Assembly: GCA_003660235.1 (NCBI GenBank)
Contig: QGON01000056.1
Location: forward strand, 37,066 to 101,065
Length of the DNA: 64,000 nt
Reading direction: 5' to 3'
DNA from: a bacterium endosymbiont of Escarpia laminata
GTDB lineage: Bacteria; Pseudomonadota; Gammaproteobacteria; Chromatiales; Chromatiaceae
The notes below the pieces were generated by a model. That model was not told the origin of the DNA, ran no database searches, and saw nothing but the letters and a program-made list of their open reading frames with translations. A program made the translations under genes and the position numbers. Each line of letters begins with the position of its first letter. Positions within the stretch are counted from its first letter, which is position 1. Positions 1 through 8,832 of this stretch are shown one piece after another.

Positions 1-616
<616 letters not shown>

Positions 617-742
617 GGTAAAATTCCCCACAGCTTGCTGCGATCAAAATGGTTGTTGCAATGGAGGTCTGTGATTTCTGAGTCAGTCCATTTGATACAC
701 CGTCTGTTTGCAGTAGGGTGGTTTATTGCTCAAGCACCAGAA

Positions 743-1427
743 TCAGTCATCGCTCTTCAATGCTGAAGCGATAATGTTATTGAGCTTGCCAGAATCTCTC
801 AATAATCTGATTAAACCATGCCCGCCTTCACTGAATGGATGCAACGAAATATTTTCTATATCTCCTAAATGCATCGCATGTATGCTGTCAAGCATTTCAT
901 TGCCATCATAGTAGATATTAATGTCACAAATGCTGCGGTGTGATTTGACTGCTGGCTTTAAGTCAAAATACTTATCAGAAAATTTATTACGCACGTATCT
1001 TACTTTTGTCTTTGTTTCTTATATATCTTGGATTATGGATAAAGGTTTGTGGAGAAAAAGCGTGAACACAACTAGCCTTAATCAGTACACCAATAATTAT
1101 AGCGGCATAACCCCCCATTGAATTGCCAAATACGGCCACTTTATTAATACCATTCTCATCAATAATATTCCTTAGAAATGAAGCGGTTTCATCAATATTG
1201 GTTGATATTCCGGAAACGCCCGACTGATACCATACCTGCTGGAGGTCACGCAAGTAGATTTTGTTGGCTTTTAGGTTTTTTGTTATATTGATTAACTCAA
1301 ATGGAGGCAGGCCTCGCCTACCGGCAACTCCGCCGAAGGCAATTAGTAGAGGACCATCTTTGTACGATAGTTCAATGATGGATGAGAGGCTGGGGTTGTT
1401 TATTTTTCTGTGGGATTCGGTTGCCAT
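743..1427 (-). pseudogene. Frameshifted alpha/beta-hydrolase-like protein
   Basis: Two overlapping minus-strand frames (987-1427 and 743-994) together make one protein of about 225 residues. The first part has a strand-turn GGVAGRRG and the nucleophile elbow GNSMGG expected of an alpha/beta hydrolase serine. The second part has ICDINIYYDGNEMLD followed by a HPFSEGGHG stretch that could supply the acid and histidine of the triad. The shift lies near 985-996, where one extra base explains the break. ATG at 1427 is the only start, because an in-frame stop lies shortly upstream. Similar small hydrolases occur in polysaccharide loci; the substrate is unknown. Confidence 0.6.
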
Positions 1428-1529
1428 GGAATCAACGGGGTCTTTTGCCTTAAAGAGGATTGATCTGACATTAGTTTACTTGCTTTATGCCGACTTTGAT
1501 CAAAAAATGGAGCAAAATTGACGTAACTG

Positions 1530-1560
1530 TTATTCAATCTCTTGGGGTTTGATTTCCCCC
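1530..1560 (+). repeat. Hairpin-forming repeat, second copy of a motif at 604-632
   Basis: The block TATTCAATCTCTTGGGGT...ATTTCCCC here resembles TATTTAATCTCTTAGGGT...ATTCCCC at 602-629. Both can fold through GGGG/CCCC. They lie in the same orientation on either side of the broken hydrolase gene, so they may be the scars of an insertion. Confidence 0.35.
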
Positions 1561-1581
1561 CCTCTGTCAGGATAGTTGTAG

Positions 1582-1682
1582 TGGTCTAATAGCACCGGAC
1601 AGTTTAATAAGAGATAATCATTATCAATTATTAAGGTGTCATAATGGGACAGAAACGAACATACAAACAATATTCTAAAGAA
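1582..1682 (+). mobile_element. Left end of an IS3-family element with the start of orfA
   Basis: The sequence TGGTCTAATAGCACCGGACA resembles, in the proper orientation, the terminal TGGACCCCAATTTTCGGACA at 63500 beside an IS3 transposase. Sixty bases inside, an ATG begins MGQKRTYKQYSKE, a typical IS3-family OrfA opening. Similarity to OrfA stops after about 13 codons, so the rest of the element is deleted. Confidence 0.55.
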
Positions 1683-1811
1683 TATCACTGCTGTCCCGTT
1701 AACTTTTACAGCAAAGTCTTGACCATCGATACCCAGCCGAATACGAAACAGCAACAGGCTCTCCAACTTCTCAATAGCATTCACGTGCAGACGGGTTCCC
1801 TCACCCAATAA
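1644..1811 (+). pseudogene. Hybrid 55-codon ORF: IS3 OrfA start joined to unrelated tail
   Basis: The frame opened by the OrfA start codon stays open for 55 codons. Residues 1-13 look like IS3 OrfA. Residues 18-55 (VNFYSKVLTIDTQPN, then KQQQALQLLNSIHV) do not, and resemble instead the C-terminus of some other protein, perhaps another transposase. The upstream AAGGTG at 1633-1638 is only a weak ribosome site. It is most simply a deletion junction; a chimeric small protein is possible but unsupported. Confidence 0.35.
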
Positions 1812-1975
1812 TTTATCTAATCTATTGATGAATAAGAAAAATTCGCGTTTTCTCTAAAGGAACTTCAGACTAAATGGGTCAGGGCGGTGGCGTCAGATCC
1901 TGTATTTTTGTAGGGGCCAGGCCCTTATAAGTAATACCACATTGGAAATGGCTCGGTATTGCTTACCGTGCCAAA

Positions 1976-2006
1976 TGAATTACAATAAACGCTAAAATGT
2001 AATTCA
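1976..2006 (+). promoter_or_regulatory. Inverted repeat, likely autoregulatory operator
   Basis: TGAATTACA (1976-1984) and TGTAATTCA (1998-2006) are perfect 9-base inverted arms, 13 bases apart. They end 16 bases before the antitoxin ATG. AbrB-type antitoxins bind such palindromes to repress their own operon. A second pair, AATACC/GGTATT, lies just upstream at about 1933-1960. Confidence 0.5.
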
Positions 2007-2022
2007 TCAAGAGGTGCAGAGG

Positions 2023-2247
2023 ATGAAAAGTACCATCACATCACGCGGTCAGACGGTTGTTCCTGCAGATATCCGCCATAGGTTCCATTTAGGCGCTTCT
2101 GATTGTCTTGAATGGATTGTTGAGGGGAAAACAATAAGGGTTGTCCCTCTACCCCAAAACGGTATTGACGCCTTTCGTGGAAGAGGACGTGGAGGCGCGA
2201 CAGAGCGCCTGTTGGCTGAACGAAAAAAGGAGAGGGAGGGGGAGTGA
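2023..2247 (+). CDS. AbrB/MazE-type antitoxin
   Basis: This 74-residue protein starts KSTITSRGQTVVPADIRHRF, the swapped-hairpin AbrB fold (T-SRGQ-VPADIR) that binds DNA. Its charged C-terminal tail (residues 50-74) would be the toxin-binding part. ATG at 2023 is preferred over GTG at 2014 because AAGAGG at 2009-2014 is well spaced for it. The stop overlaps the start of the PIN-domain toxin by four bases, the usual coupled arrangement. It neutralises the toxin and, through the palindrome at 1976, probably represses the pair. Confidence 0.85.
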   Translation: MKSTITSRGQTVVPADIRHRFHLGASDCLEWIVEGKTIRVVPLPQNGIDAFRGRGRGGATERLLAERKKEREGE

Positions 2248-2645
2248 GGCGCTATCTGTTAGATACCTCTGCACTTTTAACACTCCGTGATGATGAGCAC
2301 GGTGCTGACCAAGTTGCAGAGGTTTTGTTGCAAGCGGAAGAGCATCAAGCAAAAGTTTATGGCTCATTCATGACATTGATGGAGGTTTTCTATCGGGTCT
2401 GGAAGGATGAGGGTGAGACAGAAGGAAGAGTTGCTTATGAGCAGTGTAAATCGCTCCCAATCCGGTGGATTCATGAAAGCTCTGATCTCTTGGAGCAGGC
2501 GGCTAAAATCAAGGCAACTCATCCACTGTCACTCGCAGATGCTTGGATTGCCGCAACTGCAATTTTGGAGAATGGGATATTAATACATAAAGATCCTGAG
2601 TTTGAGGTTGTAGATGTAGAACAGCATATCTTGCCGTATAAGTGA
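2244..2645 (+). CDS. PIN-domain ribonuclease toxin (VapC-like)
   Basis: A 133-residue PIN-domain protein starting at a GTG that overlaps the antitoxin stop. The acidic metal-binding residues are in place: Asp in RRYLLDTSALL near residue 7, Glu in LMEVFYR near 48, and Asp in LSLADAWIAA near 97, with a last acidic residue in HKDPEFEV. VapC toxins are Mg-dependent RNases, often cutting initiator tRNA or rRNA; the target here cannot be told. The gene lies inside the segment bracketed by the transposase-gmd duplication and may have entered with it. Confidence 0.88.
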   Translation: MRRYLLDTSALLTLRDDEHGADQVAEVLLQAEEHQAKVYGSFMTLMEVFYRVWKDEGETEGRVAYEQCKSLPIRWIHESSDLLEQAAKIKATHPLSLADAWIAATAILENGILIHKDPEFEVVDVEQHILPYK

Positions 2646-2687
2646 ATTCACCACGGCTTATTATAGATGAAACAAAGGGATCCCACC

Positions 2688-2934
2688 TGCAATCAGGCAC
2701 GCTGCTCGGCTGTGCGAAATTCACATTACAAATTAAAGTAAGGTCGGGCCGCAAGATTGGCTTTTCCAGGCGTGCAGACCGTCAAAAGTCTCTCAGGGAA
2801 TTAATAGGATACGACGAGGATTGATAATGAAGAAGGCGCTTATAACGGGCATAACGGGCCAGGATGGCTCCTATCTGGCAGAGTTATTATTGGAGAAGGG
2901 TTATGAGGTACACGGCATCAAACGACGCGCCTCG
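2688..2934 (+). repeat. Direct repeat copy B: transposase tail fragment running into intact gmd
   Basis: Bases 2688-2806 repeat the last 40 codons of the transposase at 350-471 (shared SGRK-GFSRR and DRQKSLREL peptides in a shifted frame) without the rest of the gene. The match continues through the gmd ribosome site into its first 35 codons. Here the gmd copy is intact, so copy B marks the surviving gene and copy A the broken one. Confidence 0.85.
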
Positions 2935-3945
2935 TCATTCAATACGCAACGCGTGGATCATATCTACCAGGATCCACACGTTGACAATCAGCGATTTATA
3001 CTCCACTACGGTGATCTTACAGACAGTTCTAATCTGACCCGTATCCTCCAGCAGATTCAGCCGGATGAGGTCTATAACCTGGCGGCACAATCCCATGTGG
3101 CTGTCAGTTTCGAAGCGCCTGAATACACTGCCGATGTTGTTGGTATGGGTACGCTTCGCCTGCTTGAGGCGATTCGCTTGCTTGGGTTGGAGAAGAAGAC
3201 ACGCTTCTACCAGGCGTCTACCTCCGAACTGTTCGGGCTGGTACAGGAGACGCCCCAGAAAGAGACCACGCCGTTTTATCCGCGCAGTCCCTATGCGGTG
3301 GCCAAGCTGTATGCCTATTGGATCACGGTGAACTACCGTGAAGCTTACGGTATGTACGCCTGTAATGGGATCCTGTTCAATCATGAATCACCGCGACGCG
3401 GTGAGACGTTTGTCACCCGGAAGATTACTCGCGGTTTGGCCAACATTGCACAGGGGCTGGAAAAGTGTCTCTACCTGGGCAATATGGACGCGCTTCGTGA
3501 CTGGGGTCACGCAAAGGATTTTGTTCGTATGCAGTGGATGATGCTGCAGCAGGATCATCCTGAAGACTTTGCGATCGCAACCGGCGTTCAGCATTCTGTG
3601 CGCGATTTTGTCAGCATGTCAGCCGCAGAATTAGGGCTGACCCTGCGTTTCGAGGGCGAAGGGCTGGATGAGAAGGGTATAGTTGAATGTATAGAGGGTG
3701 ACAAGGCGCCTGGATTGAAAGTGGGTGATGTGATCGTTGCGGTTGATCCGCGATATTTCCGTCCTGCTGAAGTGGAAACCCTGCTGGGTGATCCTACCAA
3801 AGCAAAAGAGCAGTTGGGTTGGGTACCGGAAATCACAGTCCAGGAGATGTGCGCAGAGATGGTGGCTACCGATTTGCATGAGGCACGGCGGCATGCGCTA
3901 TTGAAGGAGCATGGGTACGAGTTGCCTATGCAGGTGGAACATTAA
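2827..3945 (+). CDS. gmd: GDP-mannose 4,6-dehydratase
   Basis: Gmd converts GDP-mannose to GDP-4-keto-6-deoxymannose, the first step to GDP-L-fucose, in the cytoplasm. The 372-residue protein has the NADP-binding loop [12 protein letters not shown] near residue 8, [10 protein letters not shown], the catalytic region [16 protein letters not shown], and the YxxxK pair in [12 protein letters not shown]. Length is typical of the family. ATG at 2827 follows GAGGA at 2816-2820; the earlier TTG at 2821 is less likely. fcl follows after two bases, then gmm, a classic order for colanic-acid-like loci. A broken copy of its 5' end lies at 479. Confidence 0.97.
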   Translation: MKKALITGITGQDGSYLAELLLEKGYEVHGIKRRASSFNTQRVDHIYQDPHVDNQRFILHYGDLTDSSNLTRILQQIQPDEVYNLAAQSHVAVSFEAPEYTADVVGMGTLRLLEAIRLLGLEKKTRFYQASTSELFGLVQETPQKETTPFYPRSPYAVAKLYAYWITVNYREAYGMYACNGILFNHESPRRGETFVTRKITRGLANIAQGLEKCLYLGNMDALRDWGHAKDFVRMQWMMLQQDHPEDFAIATGVQHSVRDFVSMSAAELGLTLRFEGEGLDEKGIVECIEGDKAPGLKVGDVIVAVDPRYFRPAEVETLLGDPTKAKEQLGWVPEITVQEMCAEMVATDLHEARRHALLKEHGYELPMQVEH

Positions 3946-3947
3946 TT

Positions 3948-4922
3948 ATGCCCCGTAATCTGTCACAGAAAATCTTTGTGGCCGGCCATCGGGGAATGGT
4001 TGGATCAGCCATCATCCGCCGCCTCCAGGCGTTGGGCTATAGCAACATCATCACTCGTGGGCGCGATGAGCTGAATCTGCTGGATCAAGCGGCTGTACAC
4101 ACTTTTTTCAAAAGCGAAGGTTTGGATCAAGTCTACCTTGCGGCGGCGAAGATGGGTGGCATCCATGCCAATGATACCTACCCGGCTGATTTTATTTATG
4201 AAAATCTGATGATCGAGGCCAATATTGTACATGCCGCACATTTGGCGGGTGTGCAGAAGTTGCTCTTTCTCGGCTCTTCCTGCATCTATCCCAAGTCGGC
4301 CGATCAGCCGATGAAGGAGACGGCGCTGCTCACTGGGACGCTGGAGCCCACAAACGAGCCATACGCCATTGCCAAGATTGCCGGTATCAAATTGTGTGAG
4401 AGTTACAATCGTCAGTATGGCCGTGACTACCGTAGTGTGATGCCAACCAATCTCTATGGGCCGAATGACAACTTTCATCCAGAAAACAGTCATGTGATTC
4501 CTGCGTTGCTGCGCCGCTTTCATGAGGCTGTTCAATCCAATGCAGAAGAGGTGGTCATCTGGGGGAGTGGTACCCCTATGCGCGAGTTTCTGCATGTGGA
4601 CGATATGGCAGCGGCCAGTGTGCATGTGATGGATCTGGATAGTGAAACCTATCAAGCGAATACAGAGCCGATGCTGTCTCATATCAACGTGGGCACAGGC
4701 GTGGATTGTACGATTCGGGAGTTGGCAGAAACGATTGCTCGTGTTGCAGGGTTTTCCAGCAGGCTGAGCTTCGATAGCAGTAAGCCTGATGGTACGCTGC
4801 GCAAGTTGATGGATGTTTCCCGCCTGAATGCGTTGGGCTGGGAGGCGTCGATTACCCTTGAAGAGGGGCTGCGGGATGCCTATCGTTGGTTTCTGGAGAA
4901 TCAGGAACGGTTCAGGGGCTGA
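3948..4922 (+). CDS. fcl: GDP-L-fucose synthase (epimerase/reductase)
   Basis: Fcl epimerises and reduces the Gmd product to GDP-L-fucose. The 324-residue protein shows the short-chain dehydrogenase loop [15 protein letters not shown] near residue 8, the LGSSCIYP strand with the active-site Ser and Cys, and the YAIAKIAG motif with the catalytic Tyr and Lys. The family signature [20 protein letters not shown] follows at about 165-184. It begins two bases after gmd and its end lies next to gmm, so the three are almost certainly co-translated. Confidence 0.97.
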   Translation: MPRNLSQKIFVAGHRGMVGSAIIRRLQALGYSNIITRGRDELNLLDQAAVHTFFKSEGLDQVYLAAAKMGGIHANDTYPADFIYENLMIEANIVHAAHLAGVQKLLFLGSSCIYPKSADQPMKETALLTGTLEPTNEPYAIAKIAGIKLCESYNRQYGRDYRSVMPTNLYGPNDNFHPENSHVIPALLRRFHEAVQSNAEEVVIWGSGTPMREFLHVDDMAAASVHVMDLDSETYQANTEPMLSHINVGTGVDCTIRELAETIARVAGFSSRLSFDSSKPDGTLRKLMDVSRLNALGWEASITLEEGLRDAYRWFLENQERFRG

Positions 4923-4924
4923 AG

Positions 4925-5434
4925 GTGCATCTGCCGGGTGATGTTTTCCAGACCGTGGTGGCGTCTACGCCACTGGTATCGATTGATCTGGTGGTAGAAA
5001 ATGGCCGCGGGGAGATTCTCCTTGGCTTGCGCAATAATCGTCCAGCGCAGGGGTGCTGGTTTGTGCCAGGTGGACGAATTCTGAAGAATGAAGGCCTCGA
5101 TGCCGCCTTCACTCGGTTGGCAAGAGATGAGCTGGGCGTTGTGACGCGCCGTTCATTCGCCTGTTTCCTGGGCGTGTATGAGCATTTCTACAGCGACAGT
5201 GTGTTTGGCGAGACGCCAGAAACACATTATGTGGTGCTGGGCTACCATCTTCGGCAGGATCTGGACCTGAGCCGTCTGCCTTCATCGCAGCACCGCGACT
5301 ATCGATGGTGGCCACAGGCAGAAATGGCTGCCAGCGATCGGGTGCACTCGAACAGTCGTGCCTACCTTTCGGCGCTGAAAGAGATTGCCCACCATACCAA
5401 AGCCAGGGATCTGCAGAAGGGTTCGAAATGGTAA
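4925..5434 (+). CDS. gmm: GDP-mannose mannosyl hydrolase, Nudix family
   Basis: The 169-residue protein aligns along its length with Escherichia coli Gmm: HLPGDVFQTVVASTPLVSID at the start, then NNRPAQGCWFVPGGR, and DYRWW and HSNSRAY near the end. Family members hydrolyse GDP-mannose (and GDP-glucose) and have a shortened Nudix box; here GGRILKNEGLDAAFTRLARDE. Starting at GTG 4925, with AGGGG at 4914-4918, fits the family N-terminus; the longer frame from TTG 4886 lies inside fcl. It probably tunes the GDP-mannose pool for the adjacent gmd-fcl pathway. Confidence 0.92.
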   Translation: MHLPGDVFQTVVASTPLVSIDLVVENGRGEILLGLRNNRPAQGCWFVPGGRILKNEGLDAAFTRLARDELGVVTRRSFACFLGVYEHFYSDSVFGETPETHYVVLGYHLRQDLDLSRLPSSQHRDYRWWPQAEMAASDRVHSNSRAYLSALKEIAHHTKARDLQKGSKW

Positions 5435-6540
5435 TCAAAAAGTTGCGTTCGGTTCTCGGACAGGTTGCAGAATCAACTGGTTCAAATATGATCAACCGAG
5501 GTGGCAAAAAGCGTTTTAAGCGTTGCGTGTTACATATTGGCACCGAGAAAACCGGTACATCTACCATACAACGTTTTTTAACGGTAAATCGCAAGGAACT
5601 GGTTCGTGATGGTGTGATCTACCCATCGGCTACGGGTAACAACGGAGGGACTCAGTGGGGGTTTGCTGCCTGCGCGCAAAAAAAGCCTTGGGAAATGGAT
5701 GTCGGTGTGGCGTTAGGCATCCACTCTGCTGAAGATCAGGAGTCATACAAGGATACGCTGCGGAAAAAATTGTTGCGGGAGTTTGTGGCAGCACCCAAGG
5801 CCAATGTACTGGTGATTTCATCAGAACACCTGCACAGCCGGTTGAGTAGTAAAGAAACAATTGCCCGGCTAAAGGCGTTTTTGGAACCCTGGGTGGAGAG
5901 ATTTGAGATCGTACTCTACCTGCGCCGGCAGGATCGCGTGGCAGTGAGTCTCTATTCGACCAAGATCAAGTCCGGCAATCCCACTCCGATTCTCTTTCCT
6001 GGTGCAGCCAAAGGGCCTGTACCTTACTATTTCGATTACGAGAAAATCTACGATAACTGGTGTGCGGTGTTTGGTGAAGAGGCGCTAAAAGTTCGTCTCT
6101 TTTCACCACGTGAGTGGGAACAGGGCGACCTGGTGCATGATTTTTGCGATGTTTGCAGGTTGAGTCCGGAAGGCAAGCGCATGCCTGTCGTGGAAAATGA
6201 ATCGCTCAATCAAATGGGGGCGGATTTTCTACTTGAGGTCAACCGGAAGATGCCGCATATGGTTGAAGGCAAGAGGAACAAAGAGCGCGATGCGGTGACT
6301 CGGCTCATCTCAGAATTATGTCATGGCAAAAATTACCCTGCCAGCCGCGAAGAAGCGATGAAGTTCTATCATCGATACCTGGAGTGCAATGCACGAATAA
6401 AAGAGAAAGCATTTCCGGGTCGTTCCGAGCCGCTGTTCGACGAGGACTTTTCTGACTATCCAGAGTCAGTCGAGCAGCTTGAGCCACGTTACGAGGATGC
6501 GGTCGAACTTGCCTTGCGCATATGGAAGATGAAGATTTAG
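5428..6540 (+). CDS. Sulfotransferase-like P-loop protein
   Basis: The protein (370 residues from ATG 5428, which overlaps the gmm stop as ATGGTAA) has the 5'-phosphosulfate loop CVLHIGTEKTGTSTIQRFL near residue 32, as in PAPS-dependent sulfotransferases. A second block, VLYLRRQDRVAVSLYSTKIK near residue 165, fits the 3'-phosphate-binding Arg/Ser region. No signal peptide is seen, so it would act in the cytoplasm on a sugar or sugar nucleotide, or on a lipid-linked glycan. PAPS could come from the APS kinase at 17627. The acceptor is unknown. A longer frame extends upstream to 5305 but lies within gmm. Confidence 0.75.
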   Translation: MVIKKLRSVLGQVAESTGSNMINRGGKKRFKRCVLHIGTEKTGTSTIQRFLTVNRKELVRDGVIYPSATGNNGGTQWGFAACAQKKPWEMDVGVALGIHSAEDQESYKDTLRKKLLREFVAAPKANVLVISSEHLHSRLSSKETIARLKAFLEPWVERFEIVLYLRRQDRVAVSLYSTKIKSGNPTPILFPGAAKGPVPYYFDYEKIYDNWCAVFGEEALKVRLFSPREWEQGDLVHDFCDVCRLSPEGKRMPVVENESLNQMGADFLLEVNRKMPHMVEGKRNKERDAVTRLISELCHGKNYPASREEAMKFYHRYLECNARIKEKAFPGRSEPLFDEDFSDYPESVEQLEPRYEDAVELALRIWKMKI

Positions 6541-6544
6541 AAAC

Positions 6545-7966
6545 ATGAAAACAGTCTCTATTCAGCAATTGGCAACTGACAGCGGTGTGGTTTTTGGAAC
6601 CAGTGGTGCCCGTGGTTTGGTCAAACAGTTGACGCCTGAGGTTTGCGCCGGTTATACAGCCGCTTTCCTTAATTTGTTTGAGAGTGCACCGGTTCAACAA
6701 GTTGTTGTTGGCAGCGACCTGCGGCCCAGCAGTCCAGAGATTGCGCGTGCTTGTATTCTTGCGATTGAATCGGCAGGTCTTGTTGCAGAGTTCTGTGGGG
6801 TAGTACCTACGCCTGCACTGGCATTGCATGCAATGCAGAAAGGGATTCCGGCCATCATGGTAACCGGCAGTCATATTCCGTTCGACCGAAACGGAATAAA
6901 GTTCTATCGGCCAGAGGGCGAGATTACCAAAGCGGATGAGGCTGCCATTATGGGTGCTGAGGTTTTATTGCCTGAGCCTTTGGAGTTGCCGGACTTGCCT
7001 GCGGTGGATGAGGGGGCGCAACAGCGTTATCTGGAACGGTATCTTCAATTCTTTCCCGGGGATATGCTGGCGGGGTTGCGAGTGGGTTTTTATCAACACT
7101 CCAGTGTCGCGCGCGATCTGCTGACGACACTGCTTGCCCGATTGGGTGCGGAGGTAATAGCGCTGGGGCGTACCGATAAATTTGTCCCGATCGATACAGA
7201 AGCGGTTTCAGAAGAGGATGCTGAACGTGCAAAAGCGTGGGTCTTGGAGCACCAGCTGGATGCACTGGTCTCGACCGATGGAGATGCTGATCGGCCTCTG
7301 CTTGGTGACGAGCAAGGCATATGGTTTCGGGGAGATGTCGTCGGATTGTTGTGTGCACGATTCCTGAAGGCCGAAGCGCTTGCTACACCGGTCAGTTGCA
7401 CAACAGCAATTGAAAAAAGTGGATGGTTTAAGCATATCACCCGGACCCGTATCGGCTCGCCGTATGTCATCGAAGGCATGGATGCACTACAGACCGCCGG
7501 AAAGGCACCGGTGGTCGGTTTCGAGGCGAATGGCGGATTCCTGCTGGGGAGTGAAATTGAGCACAAAGGGAAAGTCCTGCAGGCGTTGCCCACACGCGAT
7601 GCAGTGTTACCAATCCTGGCACTATTGGCGTTAGCTCATGAAAAAGGAGTGCCTCTTTCTGCACTGACAGAGGATTTGCCTAAGCGTTTTACTGCGAGTG
7701 ATCGGCTTCAGGGTGTAGCAATAGAGCGGAGTCGGAAACTGTTGATGGAGCTGGAAAAAGACTCCGAACCGCTTTCCCGGCTCTACGGTCCGGTTTCGAC
7801 ACTGGATGTGACTGATGGGCTGCGGCTTACCTTTGAGAGTGGTGACATCGTCCATCTACGCCCATCAGGTAATGCACCGGAATTACGTTGTTACGCCGAG
7901 GCCGATACTGCTGTGCGGGCTATGGAGCTGGTTGATGAGGTGCTGGAACTGGCGAGACGTCAGTGA
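6545..7966 (+). CDS. Phosphomannomutase / phosphoglucomutase family
   Basis: A 473-residue alpha-D-phosphohexomutase. Visible landmarks: N-terminal GTSGARGLV, the phosphoserine loop VTGSHIPFDRNGIKF near residue 108 (family consensus TASHNP, so the loop is slightly atypical), the metal loop DGDADRP near 240, the sugar-specificity loop GFEANGGFLLGSE near 325, and the phosphate-binding RPSGNAPELR near 440. It would interconvert mannose-6-P and mannose-1-P, feeding GDP-mannose to gmd; glucose specificity cannot be excluded. It starts four bases after the sulfotransferase-like gene, so it is in the same operon. No GDP-mannose pyrophosphorylase is in the window. Confidence 0.88.
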   Translation: MKTVSIQQLATDSGVVFGTSGARGLVKQLTPEVCAGYTAAFLNLFESAPVQQVVVGSDLRPSSPEIARACILAIESAGLVAEFCGVVPTPALALHAMQKGIPAIMVTGSHIPFDRNGIKFYRPEGEITKADEAAIMGAEVLLPEPLELPDLPAVDEGAQQRYLERYLQFFPGDMLAGLRVGFYQHSSVARDLLTTLLARLGAEVIALGRTDKFVPIDTEAVSEEDAERAKAWVLEHQLDALVSTDGDADRPLLGDEQGIWFRGDVVGLLCARFLKAEALATPVSCTTAIEKSGWFKHITRTRIGSPYVIEGMDALQTAGKAPVVGFEANGGFLLGSEIEHKGKVLQALPTRDAVLPILALLALAHEKGVPLSALTEDLPKRFTASDRLQGVAIERSRKLLMELEKDSEPLSRLYGPVSTLDVTDGLRLTFESGDIVHLRPSGNAPELRCYAEADTAVRAMELVDEVLELARRQ

Positions 7967-8091
7967 CTTCAAGTTACATTTCATTCCAGACAGAGTTGAC
8001 TTAAACGTCTGGATAAGGAGGTCGTTATGTGACTTGGATAATCTCGTGGTTATGTGTACACTTAGAAATGACTACAATAGAGGGGTAGGCT

Positions 8092-8337
8092 GTGCAAGTC
8101 AGTGTCCGGGAAACAAGAGAACAACTCAGCCGATTGTTGAAAGCCGTCGAACATGGGGAGCAGGTGGAGATAACACGCCGGGGCCGGGTAGTGGCGCGGC
8201 TTGCTCCCCCAGAGCCAAGTACAGGTAGTTCACGGGTGGCGCGTGCATCTGTTCGGGCGAAATTACGTGATACTTTGCCCCCATCCGAGACTGCATCGAC
8301 AGAGCTGATTCGAGAGCTCAGAGAAGAGCGTGGCTGA
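8092..8337 (+). CDS. Phd/YefM-type antitoxin
   Basis: An 81-residue protein with the Phd opening MQVSVRETREQLSRLLKAVEHGEQVEITRRGRVVARL, a DNA-binding dimer fold, and a charged C-terminal helix that would fit into a PIN toxin. The start is GTG 8092, with GAGGGG just upstream. A palindrome GTGTACAC at 8054-8061 and a TACAAT -10-like box at 8073-8078 suggest an autoregulated promoter. The stop overlaps the toxin start by eight bases. Confidence 0.85.
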   Translation: MQVSVRETREQLSRLLKAVEHGEQVEITRRGRVVARLAPPEPSTGSSRVARASVRAKLRDTLPPSETASTELIRELREERG

Positions 8338-8764
8338 TCCTCGTCTCTATTTTGACACCAGTGCGTTGTTGCCCTTATACCGTCAGGAGCAATTAACAGC
8401 TCAAGCAGAGCAGATCCAGAATGAGGTGACGCCGGTGATCAGTGCCTTGACAGAGGTTGAAGTGGCTTCTGCTTTAGCTCGCTGGGTGCGAATGGGTGAA
8501 CTAACCGGCGAGCAGGCAGAATTGTTGGAGACAACCTTTTCTGAAGATCTTCGCCTCGACGTGTTTGAACGCGTTGCTCTGGAAGATCGTCACTACTGGC
8601 AAGCCCGGCATTGGCTTCTAGGGCGGAAAACGGCGCTGCGTACCCTGGATGCACTCCATCTGGCATGCGCGGTAGAATATAATCTAACGATCGTTACTGC
8701 AGATAAAGTGCTTGCTGATGCTGCTGCGCTTGTCGGTGGGCGTGTGCGCTTCTTAAGGAGTTAA
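8330..8764 (+). CDS. PIN-domain ribonuclease toxin (VapC-like)
   Basis: The 144-residue protein keeps the PIN acidic set: Asp in YFDTSALLPLY near residue 9, Glu in ALTEVEVASAL near 42, Asp in LRTLDALHLACA near 105, and Asp in IVTADKVLADAA near 123. It begins at a GTG inside the end of the Phd-type antitoxin gene, the normal coupling. It sits between the phosphomannomutase and glycosyltransferase genes and interrupts the sugar operon. Confidence 0.88.
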   Translation: MADPRLYFDTSALLPLYRQEQLTAQAEQIQNEVTPVISALTEVEVASALARWVRMGELTGEQAELLETTFSEDLRLDVFERVALEDRHYWQARHWLLGRKTALRTLDALHLACAVEYNLTIVTADKVLADAAALVGGRVRFLRS

Positions 8765-8776
8765 CGGGATAGCAGT

Positions 8777-8803
8777 GATGCAATTTTAATCTTACATTGC
8801 ATC
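8777..8803 (+). other. Inverted repeat between toxin and glycosyltransferase genes
   Basis: GATGCAAT (8777-8784) and ATTGCATC (8796-8803) are perfect 8-base arms around an 11-base loop. No T-run follows, so it is not a canonical terminator; it could be an operator or an mRNA hairpin. Confidence 0.35.
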
Positions 8804-8832
8804 TTGCATAACTCAGGGGGCGCACTGGCTAC

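Noticed and set aside
1530..1808. 92-codon minus-strand frame
   Set aside because: Antisense to the IS3 remnant and the hybrid ORF; no support.
4005..4682. 225-codon minus-strand frame in fcl
   Set aside because: Shadow of a well conserved gene; no recognisable protein features.
7986..8012. CCAGAC/GTCTGG inverted repeat as terminator
   Set aside because: Long loop and no T-run; too weak to call.
7815..8228. 137-codon plus-strand frame between the phosphomannomutase and the Phd antitoxin
   Set aside because: Overlaps the ends of two secure genes in another frame, with no features.
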